A model generated the notes under the pieces. That model was not told the origin of the DNA, did not search any database, and saw only the letters and a program-made list of their open reading frames with translations. A DNA stretch of 64,000 bases from Klebsiella huaxiensis (GTDB lineage Bacteria > Pseudomonadota > Gammaproteobacteria > Enterobacterales > Enterobacteriaceae). Location: assembly GCF_003261575.2 (NCBI RefSeq), contig NZ_CP036175.1, positions 3,658,001 through 3,722,000 of the forward strand. Direction: 5' to 3'. A program made the position numbers and the translations under genes. Within the stretch, counting starts at the first letter, position 1. The number at the start of each line of letters is the position of its first letter. Of this stretch, positions 7,613-16,446 are shown piece by piece.

Positions 7613-9910
7613 ATGACCAATCGCACTCAACGTTTAAAAGACCGTTTGTTCGCTAACCCACGCGAGATCTCCCTCGAACGCGCCCTGCTCTATACCGCAA
7701 GCCATAAGCAGACGGAGGGGGAGCCGGTGATGATCCGCCGGGCGAAAGCGACCGAATGGGTCCTCGACCACGTACAGATTTCGATTCGTGATGACGAACT
7801 GATCGCCGGTAACCGGACGATTAAACCGCGCGCCGGGATAGTCTCCCCAGAAATGGACCCCTACTGGCTGCTCAAAGAGCTGGATCAGTTCCCGACCCGC
7901 CCGCAGGACCGCTTCAACATTAGTGAAGAAGACAAACGTATCTATCGTGAAGAGCTGTTCCCGTACTGGGAAAACCGCTCGATGAAGGACTTCATCAACA
8001 GCCAGATGACGGATGAAGTGAAAACCGCCGTCAGCACGCAGATTTTTAGCGTTAACCAGACCGATAAGGGCCAGGGGCATATCATTATTGACTACCCTCG
8101 CCTGCTGGAAAACGGCCTCGCCGCGCTGGTGGCGGAGCTGAAAACGGTAAACAAACAGCATCCGCAAAACAGCTTCTATCAGGCGGTGCTGATCCTGCTG
8201 GAAGCTTCCCAGCGCCATATTCTGCGCTATGCGGCGCTGGCCGATGAAATGGCCGCCAACTGCGTTGATGAACAGCGGCGTAAAGAGCTGGAAACCATCG
8301 CCGAAATTTCCCGCCATAACGCGGTGCATCGCCCGGAGGATTTCTGGCAGGCCAGCCAGCTCTTCTGGTATATGAATATCATTTTGCAATATGAATCCAA
8401 CGCCAGCTCCATTTCGCTGGGGCGCTTTGACCAGTACATGCTGCCGTATTATCAGGCGTCGCTGAATCGCGGCCAGGACCCGCAGTTCCTTAAAGAGCTG
8501 CTGGAATCTCTGTGGGTGAAGTGCAACGATATCGTTCTGCTGCGTTCAACCAGCAGCGCACGCTACTTTGCGGGCTTCCCGACAGGCTATACTGCCCTGC
8601 TCGGCGGCCTGACCGAGACCGGGCGCAGCGCGGTGAATATCCTGTCGTTTTTGTCCCTCGATGCCTATCAGAACGTGCGCTTGCCGCAGCCGAACCTCGG
8701 CGTGCGGGTTAATGAACTGATCGACCGCCCTTTCCTGCGCAAAACCGCAGAGACCATTCGCCTCGGCACCGGCATTCCGCAAATCTTTAATGATGAAGTG
8801 GTGATCCCGGCGTTTCTCAACCGCGGCGTGTCTCTGGAAGACGCGCGGGATTACTCGGTGGTCGGCTGCGTTGAGCTGTCGATCCCTGGACGCACCTACG
8901 GTCTGCACGATATCGCGATGTTCAACCTGCTGAAGGTGATGGAAATCGTGATGCTGGAGAACGAAAGCAATCCTGACATCACCTGGGATGGGCTGATCAA
9001 CCAGATCCGCGACAAGATCCGCTACTACATTAAGCTGATGGTCGAAGGCAGCAACATTTGCGATATCGGCCACCGCGATTGGGCACCGGTTCCCCTGCTC
9101 TCCTCATTTATTGAAGATTGCGTGCAGCACGGCAAAGATATTACCGAAGGCGGCGCGCGCTATAACTTCTCCGGGGTGCAAGGTATCGGCATCGCTAACC
9201 TGAGCGATTCGCTGCACGCGCTCAAAGGGATGGTGTTTGAGCAACAGCGTCTGAGCTTTGCCGAACTGATTGCGGTGCTAAAAGCTAACTTCCAGACGCC
9301 GGAAGGCGAGAAAATCCGCGCCCGCCTGATCAACCGCTTTGAGAAATACGGTAACGATATCGACGAAGTGGACAACATCAGCGCCGATCTGCTGCGTTTC
9401 TACTGCAAAGAGGTTGAACAGTACCAGAACCCGCGCGGCGGCCACTTCACGCCGGGTTCATATACCGTATCTGCCCACGTGCCGCTGGGTTCAGTGGTTG
9501 GCGCGACCCCGGATGGCCGTCTGGCCGGGGAACAGCTGGCGGACGGCGGACTGTCGCCGATGGTCGGTCAGGATTCACAGGGGCCGACCGCAGTGCTCAA
9601 GTCGGTGAGCAAGCTGGATAACTATCTGCTGTCCAACGGCACGCTGCTGAACGTCAAATTCACTCCGGCGACGCTTGCCGGTGACGGCGGACTGAACAAG
9701 CTGGCCGATTTTTTACAGGCCTTCACCAAGCTAAAGCTACAACATATTCAGTTCAACGTGGTCAACGCCGACACGCTGCGCGAAGCCCAGCAGCGGCCGC
9801 AGGATTTTGCCGGCCTGGTAGTGCGCGTCGCGGGCTACAGCGCCTTCTTTGTCGAGCTGTCGCAGGAGATTCAGGATGACATTATCCGCCGCACCGCGCA
9901 TCAGCTGTGA
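7613..9910 (+). CDS. pflD: glycyl radical enzyme (pyruvate formate-lyase-like)
   Basis: Oxygen-sensitive glycyl radical enzyme of 765 aa, the same length as E. coli PflD. The active-site cysteine and glutamate are in VVGCVELSIPG (Cys419, Glu421) and the radical-bearing glycine is Gly741 in VRVAGYSAFF near the C-terminus. The single GCVE motif rather than adjacent Cys-Cys argues that it is a dehydratase or lyase type rather than a true pyruvate formate-lyase; the substrate is unknown. The start at 7613 follows GGAG and matches E. coli; an in-frame ATG at 7601 overlaps that binding site. It lies between PTS genes, so a product of the imported sugar may be its substrate. It needs PflC for activation. 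Confidence 0.93.
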   Translation: MTNRTQRLKDRLFANPREISLERALLYTASHKQTEGEPVMIRRAKATEWVLDHVQISIRDDELIAGNRTIKPRAGIVSPEMDPYWLLKELDQFPTRPQDRFNISEEDKRIYREELFPYWENRSMKDFINSQMTDEVKTAVSTQIFSVNQTDKGQGHIIIDYPRLLENGLAALVAELKTVNKQHPQNSFYQAVLILLEASQRHILRYAALADEMAANCVDEQRRKELETIAEISRHNAVHRPEDFWQASQLFWYMNIILQYESNASSISLGRFDQYMLPYYQASLNRGQDPQFLKELLESLWVKCNDIVLLRSTSSARYFAGFPTGYTALLGGLTETGRSAVNILSFLSLDAYQNVRLPQPNLGVRVNELIDRPFLRKTAETIRLGTGIPQIFNDEVVIPAFLNRGVSLEDARDYSVVGCVELSIPGRTYGLHDIAMFNLLKVMEIVMLENESNPDITWDGLINQIRDKIRYYIKLMVEGSNICDIGHRDWAPVPLLSSFIEDCVQHGKDITEGGARYNFSGVQGIGIANLSDSLHALKGMVFEQQRLSFAELIAVLKANFQTPEGEKIRARLINRFEKYGNDIDEVDNISADLLRFYCKEVEQYQNPRGGHFTPGSYTVSAHVPLGSVVGATPDGRLAGEQLADGGLSPMVGQDSQGPTAVLKSVSKLDNYLLSNGTLLNVKFTPATLAGDGGLNKLADFLQAFTKLKLQHIQFNVVNADTLREAQQRPQDFAGLVVRVAGYSAFFVELSQEIQDDIIRRTAHQL

Positions 9911-10751
9911 GGTGATGGAAACGCGCGCCGATAAGGCGCGCATTTTTAACATCCAGCGCTACTCTTTGAATGACGGTCAGGGGATCCGCACCGTCGTTTT
10001 TTTTAAAGGTTGCCCGCATACTTGTCCGTGGTGCGCCAACCCGGAGTCGATCTCGCCGAAAATCCAGACCGTGCGCCGGGAGAGCAAATGCCTGCACTGT
10101 TCCCGCTGCCAGCAGGATGTTGTCGAGTGCCCTTCCGGCGCGTGGGAGCAAATTGGTCGCGACGTCACGCTGGATAATCTGCTGAAGGAAGTGCTAAAAG
10201 ACGAGGTCTTCTTCCGCGCCTCCGGCGGCGGCGTCACCCTGTCGGGCGGCGAAGTGCTAATGCAGGCTGAGTTTGCCACTCGTCTTCTGCGCCGCTTACG
10301 CGAGTGGGGGATCAGAACCGCGATTGAAACGGCTGGCGATACCGCATTCAGCCGTTTTTACCCGCTGGCGAAAGAGTGTGATGAAGTTTTATTTGATCTA
10401 AAAATTATGGATGAAGCGCAGGCCAGAGGGCAGTTGCTAATGAATATGCCGCGGGTGCTGGATAATTTCACCCGCCTGGTGGAAGCCAATATTCACGTCA
10501 TTCCTCGGGTGCCGTTAATTCCGGGTTTTACGCTTAATGAAGAGAATTTCCGCCAGATCCTGGCGTTTTTAGCCCCTTTTAAGCTGCCAGAAATTCATCT
10601 TCTGCCGTTCCATCAATACGGCGAACCAAAATATCACTTACTGGGAAAAACATGGTCGATGTCGATGATTAAAGCACCTGAAGAATCTGAGATTCAACCA
10701 TTCAAGACGCTGGCTGAACAGGCCGGTTTTAGCGTGACCATCGGCGGATAA
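9876..10751 (+). CDS. pflC: glycyl radical enzyme activase (radical SAM)
   Basis: Radical SAM protein of 291 aa that installs the glycyl radical on PflD. The cluster motif CX3CX2C is in FKGCPHTCPWCANPE. A second cysteine group (CLHCSRCQQDVVEC) probably binds an auxiliary iron-sulfur cluster, as in other dehydratase activases. SGGGVTLSGGEVLMQ supplies the SAM-binding glycines. The ATG at 9876 lies inside the end of pflD (35-bp overlap) and has AGGAG seven bases upstream. An earlier TTG at 9849 has no such site, and the later ATG at 9915 has one too close. The overlap implies translational coupling to pflD. It is close to E. coli PflC. Confidence 0.92.
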   Translation: MTLSAAPRISCEVMETRADKARIFNIQRYSLNDGQGIRTVVFFKGCPHTCPWCANPESISPKIQTVRRESKCLHCSRCQQDVVECPSGAWEQIGRDVTLDNLLKEVLKDEVFFRASGGGVTLSGGEVLMQAEFATRLLRRLREWGIRTAIETAGDTAFSRFYPLAKECDEVLFDLKIMDEAQARGQLLMNMPRVLDNFTRLVEANIHVIPRVPLIPGFTLNEENFRQILAFLAPFKLPEIHLLPFHQYGEPKYHLLGKTWSMSMIKAPEESEIQPFKTLAEQAGFSVTIGG

Positions 10752-10766
10752 CGCCTGGAGGATGCT

Positions 10767-11108
10767 ATGGATTTCAATATCGTTGCCGTAACGGCCTGCG
10801 TAAGCGGCGTCGCTCACACTTATATGGCAGCCGAGCGCCTGGAAAAGGTCGGCCACCATGAGAAATGGAATATCAAGATTGAAACGCAAGGAGCGTTGGG
10901 GGTGGAGAATAAAATCACGGCGGACGATATTGCCCATGTCGATGTCGTTCTGCTGGTGACGGATATTGAAATCGACGATGCCAAGCGTTTTAGCGGCATC
11001 CGCACCATTAAGACCAGCATCAAAACCTTCTTGTTGCAGCCGCAGCAGATTGTCGAAGCGGTGAAATGCATTATGAAAAAGCCGGTGGTTTATATTGAGA
11101 TCCCTTGA
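10767..11108 (+). CDS. frwD: fructose-like PTS EIIB component 2
   Basis: Second EIIB-like protein of the Frw system, 113 aa, with the phosphocysteine at Cys11 in TACVSGVAHTYMAAERLEK. The start follows CTGGAGG. It is more diverged from FrwB in the second half, as in E. coli FrwD, and may serve a different EIIC or be regulatory. It closes the frwC-frwB-pflD-pflC-frwD series. Two REP palindromes follow (11118-11153 and 11173-11207), facing the convergent dioxygenase gene. Confidence 0.92.
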   Translation: MDFNIVAVTACVSGVAHTYMAAERLEKVGHHEKWNIKIETQGALGVENKITADDIAHVDVVLLVTDIEIDDAKRFSGIRTIKTSIKTFLLQPQQIVEAVKCIMKKPVVYIEIP

Positions 11109-11231
11109 GTGAGGGAAATCCCGGAAGCGGCGCTTAACGCGCCTGTCCGGGCTACCGGTGCTCAGCGATTCTGTAGCCCGGACAGGTGCGCAGCACCGCC
11201 TCCGGGAACAACGTGCTCAACAATTTCAGAT
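11109..11231. repeat. REP pair between convergent frwD and dioxygenase gene
   Basis: Two inverted REP-type palindromes are visible: CCCGGAAGCGGCGCTTAACG... at 11118-11153 and GTAGCCCGGACAGGTGCG... at 11173-11207. They form a BIME-like pair in the 123 bp between the two stop codons. No gene or classic T-tract terminator is seen. Confidence 0.75.
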
Positions 11232-11999
11232 TTACTCCACGCCCAGCAGCCATTTCTGCGCAGGCGTCAGGCGGCTGGCGGTTTCCGGCGTCAGCCAGCG
11301 CTGCTGATCCTGCTGCGCCGTATCTTCGCGGTCGATATACAAACTGTGCAATACGCGTCTTCTGCTGCCGATACGATTGCGCGTCCCGCCGTGCCAGGCA
11401 TGGGCGTTGTAAATCATTACGCTGCCAGCCGGAGCGGCAAACACCACTTCATCAGGATGCGTCAGCTCTGGATTATCCAACACCTCTTCCGGCAGCTCAG
11501 GTCGGTGGTGCGTTCCAGGAATAATGCGCGGTGCGCCGTTTTCCGCACTTAAATCATCAATAGCCCAGATAGCATTAACCAGATGTACTTTCGGGAAATC
11601 CGGACGCGGTTTTTTCCAGTCCGCATGCAGCGGCTGGTGGCCGCCGTTAAACAGCGCTTCCCGCGCGTTCAGGCTGGAGACTTTAAAATCACCCTGAAAA
11701 ATATACTGGCAGGCAGAAAGGACCAGCGGATGGGACCAGACTTTCTCCCAAACCACCCCTTTATTAATCAGATTGGCAATGCGCGTTGCCGTCGCTTCCT
11801 GATGATGCTCAATCGCCAGGTTATCGCCCTCTTTTTCGACGATAGCATCGATAAGCGTACGCATCGCCTCCAGCCATTCCGGGTCCGCCACGTTATGCAC
11901 AACGGTATAACCCAGGGTATCCAGCTCCTGTTTCATTTTCGAGGACAGCGCGATGTTAGCCCCCAGCGCATTCAGATAAACCGCAGATTGTTGTTCCAT
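11232..11999 (-). CDS. PhyH-family Fe(II)/2-oxoglutarate dioxygenase
   Basis: A 255-residue cytosolic protein of the phytanoyl-CoA dioxygenase (PhyH) superfamily. The double-stranded beta-helix iron ligands are visible: His125-Ala-Asp127 in PLHADWKK and His203 in HAWHGGTRNR, with Arg209 placed to bind 2-oxoglutarate. Family members hydroxylate small acids, lipids or antibiotic precursors, and the sequence does not fix the substrate. The start at 11999 has AAGGAA upstream; the frame extends 12 codons further without support. It is divergent from an AraC-type regulator with a 253-bp shared leader, which suggests that this regulator controls it. It separates frwD from the YijO-like gene that directly follows frwD in E. 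coli, so it may be an insertion. Confidence 0.8.
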   Translation of the reverse strand: MEQQSAVYLNALGANIALSSKMKQELDTLGYTVVHNVADPEWLEAMRTLIDAIVEKEGDNLAIEHHQEATATRIANLINKGVVWEKVWSHPLVLSACQYIFQGDFKVSSLNAREALFNGGHQPLHADWKKPRPDFPKVHLVNAIWAIDDLSAENGAPRIIPGTHHRPELPEEVLDNPELTHPDEVVFAAPAGSVMIYNAHAWHGGTRNRIGSRRRVLHSLYIDREDTAQQDQQRWLTPETASRLTPAQKWLLGVE

Positions 12000-12252
12000 A
12001 TTTATATTCCTTAACTTATCGATAACACAAAACAAACTCTAATCTGTGCCGACCGGGAATACATGAGGCCAAAACTACGAAAAACTGGACAAGCGTACGC
12101 GGCAGGAAAAAGTGTGATGGCTATCAAAATCCAGCGTTTTTTCAGTCTATTCCGGAGCTATCAATAACCAACCGGGCTGATGCAGAACAAATCAGTGTTG
12201 ATAAAATAGATTATAATCAACAGGATATTGGTTCTCTTCTAAGGCTTACGGC

Positions 12253-13086
12253 ATGATTGACGATCTGGCAGATACTTTAAATCGCTTAGTAAATCAGAAG
12301 GATAATCTGCACGTCAGATTTCCAGAGCCGGATATCTCCGAACCTGAGCTGGCGTTTAAAGTCCCCTTCCCGCGACTGGAGATTGTGCTGGAGGGTGAAC
12401 TCAAGGAAAGCGGGCTACCGCTGTCGGAACCGGTATTATCCGCCTCACAGGTGCTCTACGTTCAGGCGGGTAAATGGACGTTGCCGGAATGGACCGGGCC
12501 GGCATCAACGCTAAGCATCCTGTTTGGTCGCCAGAAGCTCGGATTTTGCGTGCAGTACTGGGACGGCAAGCAGTTGAGAACCGAGAAGCAGAACGTTGCC
12601 CGCCTGGGGCCGCGCGTGGGTTCTTATCTGCTGTTGTCGCTCAATGAAATCTGCTTACAGCCTGACCCGGTGACCGCCAGGCTGGTGGTCTCTGCGCTCT
12701 TAAGCCACTGCCTTGAGCAACTGGTTGGCCTGGAGATGCGGGTCAGCCGCAGCCGCGATCTGTTTATGGCGGTGCAGGATTATCTGGAAGAACATCTCAG
12801 CCAACCCCTGACCCGCGAGTCGGTAGCGAAACGCTTTCATATCACGCCTAACTATCTTTCACATATTTTCCAGAAATCAGGTTCCGTCGGCTTCAACGAA
12901 TTCCTCACCAGCGTGCGCCTTGAGAAAGCGAAAAAGCTGCTGCGCGGCTACGATCTGAAAGTAAAAGAGATCGCCCATAACTGCGGATTCGTCGACAGCA
13001 ACTATTTCTGTCGGGTGTTCAAACGCTACACCGAACGCTCGCCTTCCGAATATCGCCGCCACTGCCGCAGCGCACAGCAGGGATGA
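12253..13086 (+). CDS. AraC-type transcriptional regulator (YijO-like)
   Basis: DNA-binding regulator of 277 aa. The N-terminal half is a cupin-like sensor domain (PRLEIVLEGEL, VLYVQAGKWTLPEW). The C-terminal hundred residues contain the two AraC helix-turn-helix motifs (ESVAKRFHITPNYLSHIFQK and VKEIAHNCGFVDSNYFCRVF), ending in the family signature RSPSEYRR. It resembles E. coli YijO, which lies just after frwD, but the match is clearly partial. It points away from the dioxygenase gene, so it could control that gene, the frw genes, or both. The ligand is unknown. Confidence 0.82.
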   Translation: MIDDLADTLNRLVNQKDNLHVRFPEPDISEPELAFKVPFPRLEIVLEGELKESGLPLSEPVLSASQVLYVQAGKWTLPEWTGPASTLSILFGRQKLGFCVQYWDGKQLRTEKQNVARLGPRVGSYLLLSLNEICLQPDPVTARLVVSALLSHCLEQLVGLEMRVSRSRDLFMAVQDYLEEHLSQPLTRESVAKRFHITPNYLSHIFQKSGSVGFNEFLTSVRLEKAKKLLRGYDLKVKEIAHNCGFVDSNYFCRVFKRYTERSPSEYRRHCRSAQQG

Positions 13087-13097
13087 TTCAGGCCGCG

Positions 13098-14000
13098 CTA
13101 TGCGGCCCACTCCACGCGCCCGCGACCGTTATTTTTCGCCTTGTAGAGCGCGCCATCGACCTTTTTAATAAACTCATTCTGCGGTTCATCCTGATTGCGC
13201 AGGCCAACACCAATGCTTACCGACAGCGGATTATCGTGATTAATCAGGATTGCGCGGGCGTTTTGCAAAATTGACTGCGCCAGTTCATCAACTTCCTGCG
13301 CCGACAGACCATCAACAATAATGGCGAACTCTTCTCCGCCGATCCTCGATGGCAACACCTTATCGCTGGTGAGCTTTGCCAGCTGCTTACCAAGGGCAAA
13401 CAACACTTCATCCCCCACCAGATGCCCATAGGTATCATTAATTTTCTTAAAGTAGTCGATATCGACAATCATTAGCGCCAGCGAATGTCCCTCTTTCTCA
13501 CGAATGGTGTCGATAAAAAAGCGACGGTTTGGCAACTGGGTCAGCTCATCCTTCAGCGATTGAGAACGCGCATCGACGTACAGAAGATTGATACGTTCAA
13601 TGATTTTGTAGATCCCAATAGCGGTCAGCAGCATCCCGGACAGGCGCAAGAGATCTTCACAGTAGTAGCCCATCCAGCGCGGCTGGCGGAAGATTTCGTC
13701 CATCAGGTCAAACGTGCCCCCGGCAATCCACAGCAGCAGCCCGTAGCGTACCCAGTTAACCGCCACGTGGTTCATGCGCACTTTGGTCGAACTCCACAAT
13801 ATAAACAGCAGAAAAAGCAGCGCCAACAAGTCGATATACATTCCAGGATTAGACAAAATCACGCTCCAGGGCCCCAGCGGCGGCGATACAAATGCACACA
13901 GGCCGGATACGGCAACGATCGTCAGCAGTGCGGGAAGAAAATGCGTTCGGGAAATAGTGGAAGGGGGTTGGATATTGATATTTTTTTCGCGTTCAGGCAT
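13098..14000 (-). CDS. membrane-bound diguanylate cyclase (GGDEF)
   Basis: Inner-membrane enzyme of 300 aa that makes cyclic di-GMP. The N-terminal part (about residues 20-155) has roughly five hydrophobic helices with short loops and no recognised periplasmic sensor domain. The C-terminal GGDEF domain begins with DELTQLPNRRFF and has an intact active site, RIGGEEFAII. No RxxD inhibitory site is seen five residues before it, so product inhibition may be weak. The ATG at 14000 is preferred over an upstream TTG at 14018, with GAGAG at usable spacing. It lies next to the AraC-type gene on the other strand and is the last ordinary-GC gene before the AT-rich island. Confidence 0.86.
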   Translation of the reverse strand: MPEREKNINIQPPSTISRTHFLPALLTIVAVSGLCAFVSPPLGPWSVILSNPGMYIDLLALLFLLFILWSSTKVRMNHVAVNWVRYGLLLWIAGGTFDLMDEIFRQPRWMGYYCEDLLRLSGMLLTAIGIYKIIERINLLYVDARSQSLKDELTQLPNRRFFIDTIREKEGHSLALMIVDIDYFKKINDTYGHLVGDEVLFALGKQLAKLTSDKVLPSRIGGEEFAIIVDGLSAQEVDELAQSILQNARAILINHDNPLSVSIGVGLRNQDEPQNEFIKKVDGALYKAKNNGRGRVEWAA

Positions 14001-14447
14001 GGGTAGGTCTCTCAACAACGTGGCTTACCATGTGTTAAGCATACCAGCCAACGGTGTTCGAGCGAACTTTAAAGGCGCATTGCCCGTAAATGGGGGATAT
14101 CAGCGAAAGAGAGAGTGGACTGACCCCGCGGAATTTTCCAACGTACTACCAATCCATGGCGACGAAGTCAGTGCCGCGGATGGTATAGGGTTCTCCTGAT
14201 AGGGATTTAGCTATCAGTGCGGGTTGGGAGGATTTTTTGGCACTGCGGGAGGTGGTTTCCAGGTTTGGTAGGTTGGGTATTATATGAGATTATTATCGAA
14301 GTGATGTTTGTAGGAGATCACCTAAGATTCACCCTATCAAAAATTTAATTTGAGATTGTTATTGTATCAGGCCCCTTTCAAAACCAAAGAGACCATGTAA
14401 AAATCGGCAATTCATCACAGCTCCAATGGTTGAGATATTCTTCCTGA
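14001..14447. other. boundary between core chromosome and AT-rich CDI tail
   Basis: No gene is supported in these 447 bp. Composition changes from ordinary GC to strongly AT-rich near 14280. A short perfect hairpin (CTGATAG at 14196-14202, CTATCAG at 14211-14217) lies before the change. No direct repeat, integrase or tRNA marks this edge. Confidence 0.55.
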
Positions 14448-14915
14448 TTAAGAACCAAGAACATAATCAGGATCCTCGTCATCAGAATCCCAAAAATTAA
14501 CTGGAGGGGCATATGCTCCATTTTGTATTACAGGACACCATCCAAAATCATTATAAAATAAAGACAGTTCAACAATCTCATATATGTCATCACTTTCCTG
14601 GTTTAAAGTTATTAGTGCAGGTTCGTAATGGGTATACAAACCTCCCGCTCCTGCCATGGCTCGTTCCTCAAAGAGTTCTCGGTCCCAATCATAGACAACA
14701 CCAAGTGTATCAGGAATAACTGTAAAAAACATAATCTCAAATTTATCAGAAACCTGAACTCTACATGGTATATTTTTTTGCTTTGAGAGCACTCCGGTAA
14801 TTAAGTTATCTGGAAATTTAATTTTCAGTATCATTTTTATCAATCTTAGGGAACAATAATTTCCTCTGCATTTAGTATCCACCGACATATCGATGACAAG
14901 GAGCAGGAATGTCAT
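14448..14915 (-). CDS. hypothetical protein, probable immunity-type gene
   Basis: I do not recognise this 155-residue protein. It is AT-rich and acidic at the C-terminus (DSDDEDPDY) with no signal peptide that I trust. The start shown (14915) overlaps the stop of the upstream gene as ATGA, which suggests coupling. A second possible start is the ATG at 14834 (MILKIKFPDN), as the first 27 residues look less natural. Neither has a clear ribosome binding site. It is the last member of a run of small same-strand genes downstream of cdiA, where orphan immunity genes accumulate. An immunity role is inferred only from position and size. Confidence 0.55.
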   Translation of the reverse strand: MTFLLLVIDMSVDTKCRGNYCSLRLIKMILKIKFPDNLITGVLSKQKNIPCRVQVSDKFEIMFFTVIPDTLGVVYDWDRELFEERAMAGAGGLYTHYEPALITLNQESDDIYEIVELSLFYNDFGWCPVIQNGAYAPPVNFWDSDDEDPDYVLGS

Positions 14916-15283
14916 AGTATTAAATTATTTATATCTACGTCAACGATATTCCAGTCCCTATTTTCCATATGATGTAAAAAATCCTCAGGCAAAGATAAAC
15001 CGTAGTGCTGTATATAATAGGCAAGATCGCCTGACCAAGCCCATGCACCATCAGTTTTGATGGTAAGCGTTCCTATATATTTTTGTTCTTCAGACAATAA
15101 ATCTGTAAGGACGGCAGGAGCGACCATCAACAAATGCCCATGTTCAAGATAACCTAAAACCTTTGATAGATTAATATATGTGCCATTATTTATTGAACTG
15201 ATTAAAGAATCACCATTCTCGTCACCATGAGGCAGTTCTCTGTAAAATCCAACTTTCTTTAATTTCCTCATTTCCTTTAACAC
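14912..15283 (-). CDS. orphan immunity-type protein (TDGAWAW family)
   Basis: Small cytosolic protein of 123 aa. The sequence pattern RELPHGD ... YLEHGHLL ... IGTLTIKTDGAWAWSGDL ... YGLSLPEDFLHHM resembles a family of small proteins that I associate with polymorphic-toxin and CDI loci as immunity-like genes; I cannot name the Pfam entry. A decayed second copy of the same family lies at 17186-17549 (same TDGA and HNYGVLLPLE segments), which supports turnover of this gene type in the island. It is coupled by a 4-bp overlap to the next gene. No cognate toxin is visible. Confidence 0.6.
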   Translation of the reverse strand: MLKEMRKLKKVGFYRELPHGDENGDSLISSINNGTYINLSKVLGYLEHGHLLMVAPAVLTDLLSEEQKYIGTLTIKTDGAWAWSGDLAYYIQHYGLSLPEDFLHHMENRDWNIVDVDINNLIL

Positions 15284-15614
15284 TCATTTCCGAGCTTATC
15301 AACTTTCATCTTTTTATACCCTCAGTACGTGAACCTATCAACTTCATTTTATTCTCCCTGGCAGGATTTCTTACATATCAGCAAGAACTATCATAATACT
15401 TGTAAAAGTATCTATTCAAATTATTCTTCCCATATCAATCCTCTGATATAACGCTCACTTGTAGCAGAAGATAGCGTCTCAAAACAAGAGGTTTTACCGC
15501 GAGTCAACTTAGTAAAACTATCTGAAGTTCAGGTTCTCGCTCGTAAACAGAGTTTGATATAAATTACCGGGGTAGAATCTAAGCAAAGTTTCTGACTCGA
15601 TAACGTAATCTCTT
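15284..15614 (-). other. AT-rich gap with a short coding remnant
   Basis: No complete gene is supported in 331 bp. On the minus strand, 15421-15528 reads as a 35-codon open stretch containing TKLTRGKTSCF and SERYIRGLIWEE, closed by TAA. Its codon use looks protein-like, but it lacks a start and ribosome binding site. It may be the tail of a lost toxin or immunity gene. Confidence 0.35.
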
Positions 15615-15905
15615 TTACTTTAACATATAGTCAAACCTTTCATTCCAGCCGAACTGAATATCTCGTTGTTTAATCCTCTCGAAAATCATTATAATTTTAT
15701 CAAAAGACTCTCTGAGAACGAACCTTGATAATTCAGAATGTAACCAAATGATTTTTACTGGCCTTTCTACATCTGTACTTAGCCTGTCCCATAACGCATC
15801 AAGATTGCTACCATAATAATCACCAAAATTTAACAATACAGAAATCTTGCGATGAAAATCAGCTTCGGAATCTATTTTTCCACCATCTAAAACAAACTCG
15901 TTCAT
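15615..15905 (-). CDS. barstar-like ribonuclease inhibitor (orphan immunity protein)
   Basis: Small protein of 96 aa with the barstar pattern: FVLDGGKIDSEADFHRKI at the N-terminus, then DYYGSNLDALWDRLSTDV, followed by the short beta strand IIWLHSE. In barstar the second helix around the DALWD segment inserts into the barnase active site and blocks RNA cleavage. In CDI and other polymorphic toxin loci, barstar relatives act as immunity proteins against barnase-type toxin domains. No barnase-like toxin ORF is visible beside it, so it is an orphan. It starts 16 bp after the stop of the upstream gene and is probably co-transcribed. Confidence 0.8.
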   Translation of the reverse strand: MNEFVLDGGKIDSEADFHRKISVLLNFGDYYGSNLDALWDRLSTDVERPVKIIWLHSELSRFVLRESFDKIIMIFERIKQRDIQFGWNERFDYMLK

Positions 15906-15921
15906 ATTTAATACTGTCGTT

Positions 15922-16215
15922 TTAATTGTTATTAATTTTTATATCATATAGAATTTTCATCAGCCTTTCTATAGCTTCCGATGGTTCTTCCTCAGGGCTA
16001 ATCAATATGTTAAATATTTGATCATCAAGTTGAATATCATAAATATCAATACCAACATAACCTTTTGACCAAAATTCCACTGCGCCTATTTTCTGATGAC
16101 CTTTAAACTCGACACGATCCAGATCTCCAAAATCACCATCAGAAAAGAAACTGTACTCAAACAAATACTCAGGGAGAGTAGGTTCTATTTTATTTTTAAA
16201 GTCATTAACATTCAT
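15922..16215 (-). CDS. hypothetical small acidic protein, candidate immunity gene
   Basis: I do not recognise this 97-residue protein. It is acidic and soluble, with segments such as LPEYLFEYSFFSDGDFGDLD, VEFWSKGYVGIDIYDIQLDD and PSEAIERLMKILYDI. No signal peptide or membrane segment is visible. It lies 16 bp before the barstar-like gene in the same direction, so the two are probably one transcript. Size, acidity and location fit an immunity protein, but this is inference. Confidence 0.5.
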   Translation of the reverse strand: MNVNDFKNKIEPTLPEYLFEYSFFSDGDFGDLDRVEFKGHQKIGAVEFWSKGYVGIDIYDIQLDDQIFNILISPEEEPSEAIERLMKILYDIKINNN

Positions 16216-16446
16216 AGTTCTATTACCCTACTTTCATTTCATCTATAAATTAAACCGCATAAATATTTACTATACCAACTCATTCCAATTCCATTGGAAC
16301 TCACCATGAATAATCCTCCATCTTTTTTGATTTTATACTAAAATAGACATCCACTGAAGTCAATAAATTAACTTTTGAGGAAAAGATATATTTTCCCCAT
16401 TGATATAACCCCATGTTAACCCACCCAATATTGAATATATTTTCGG

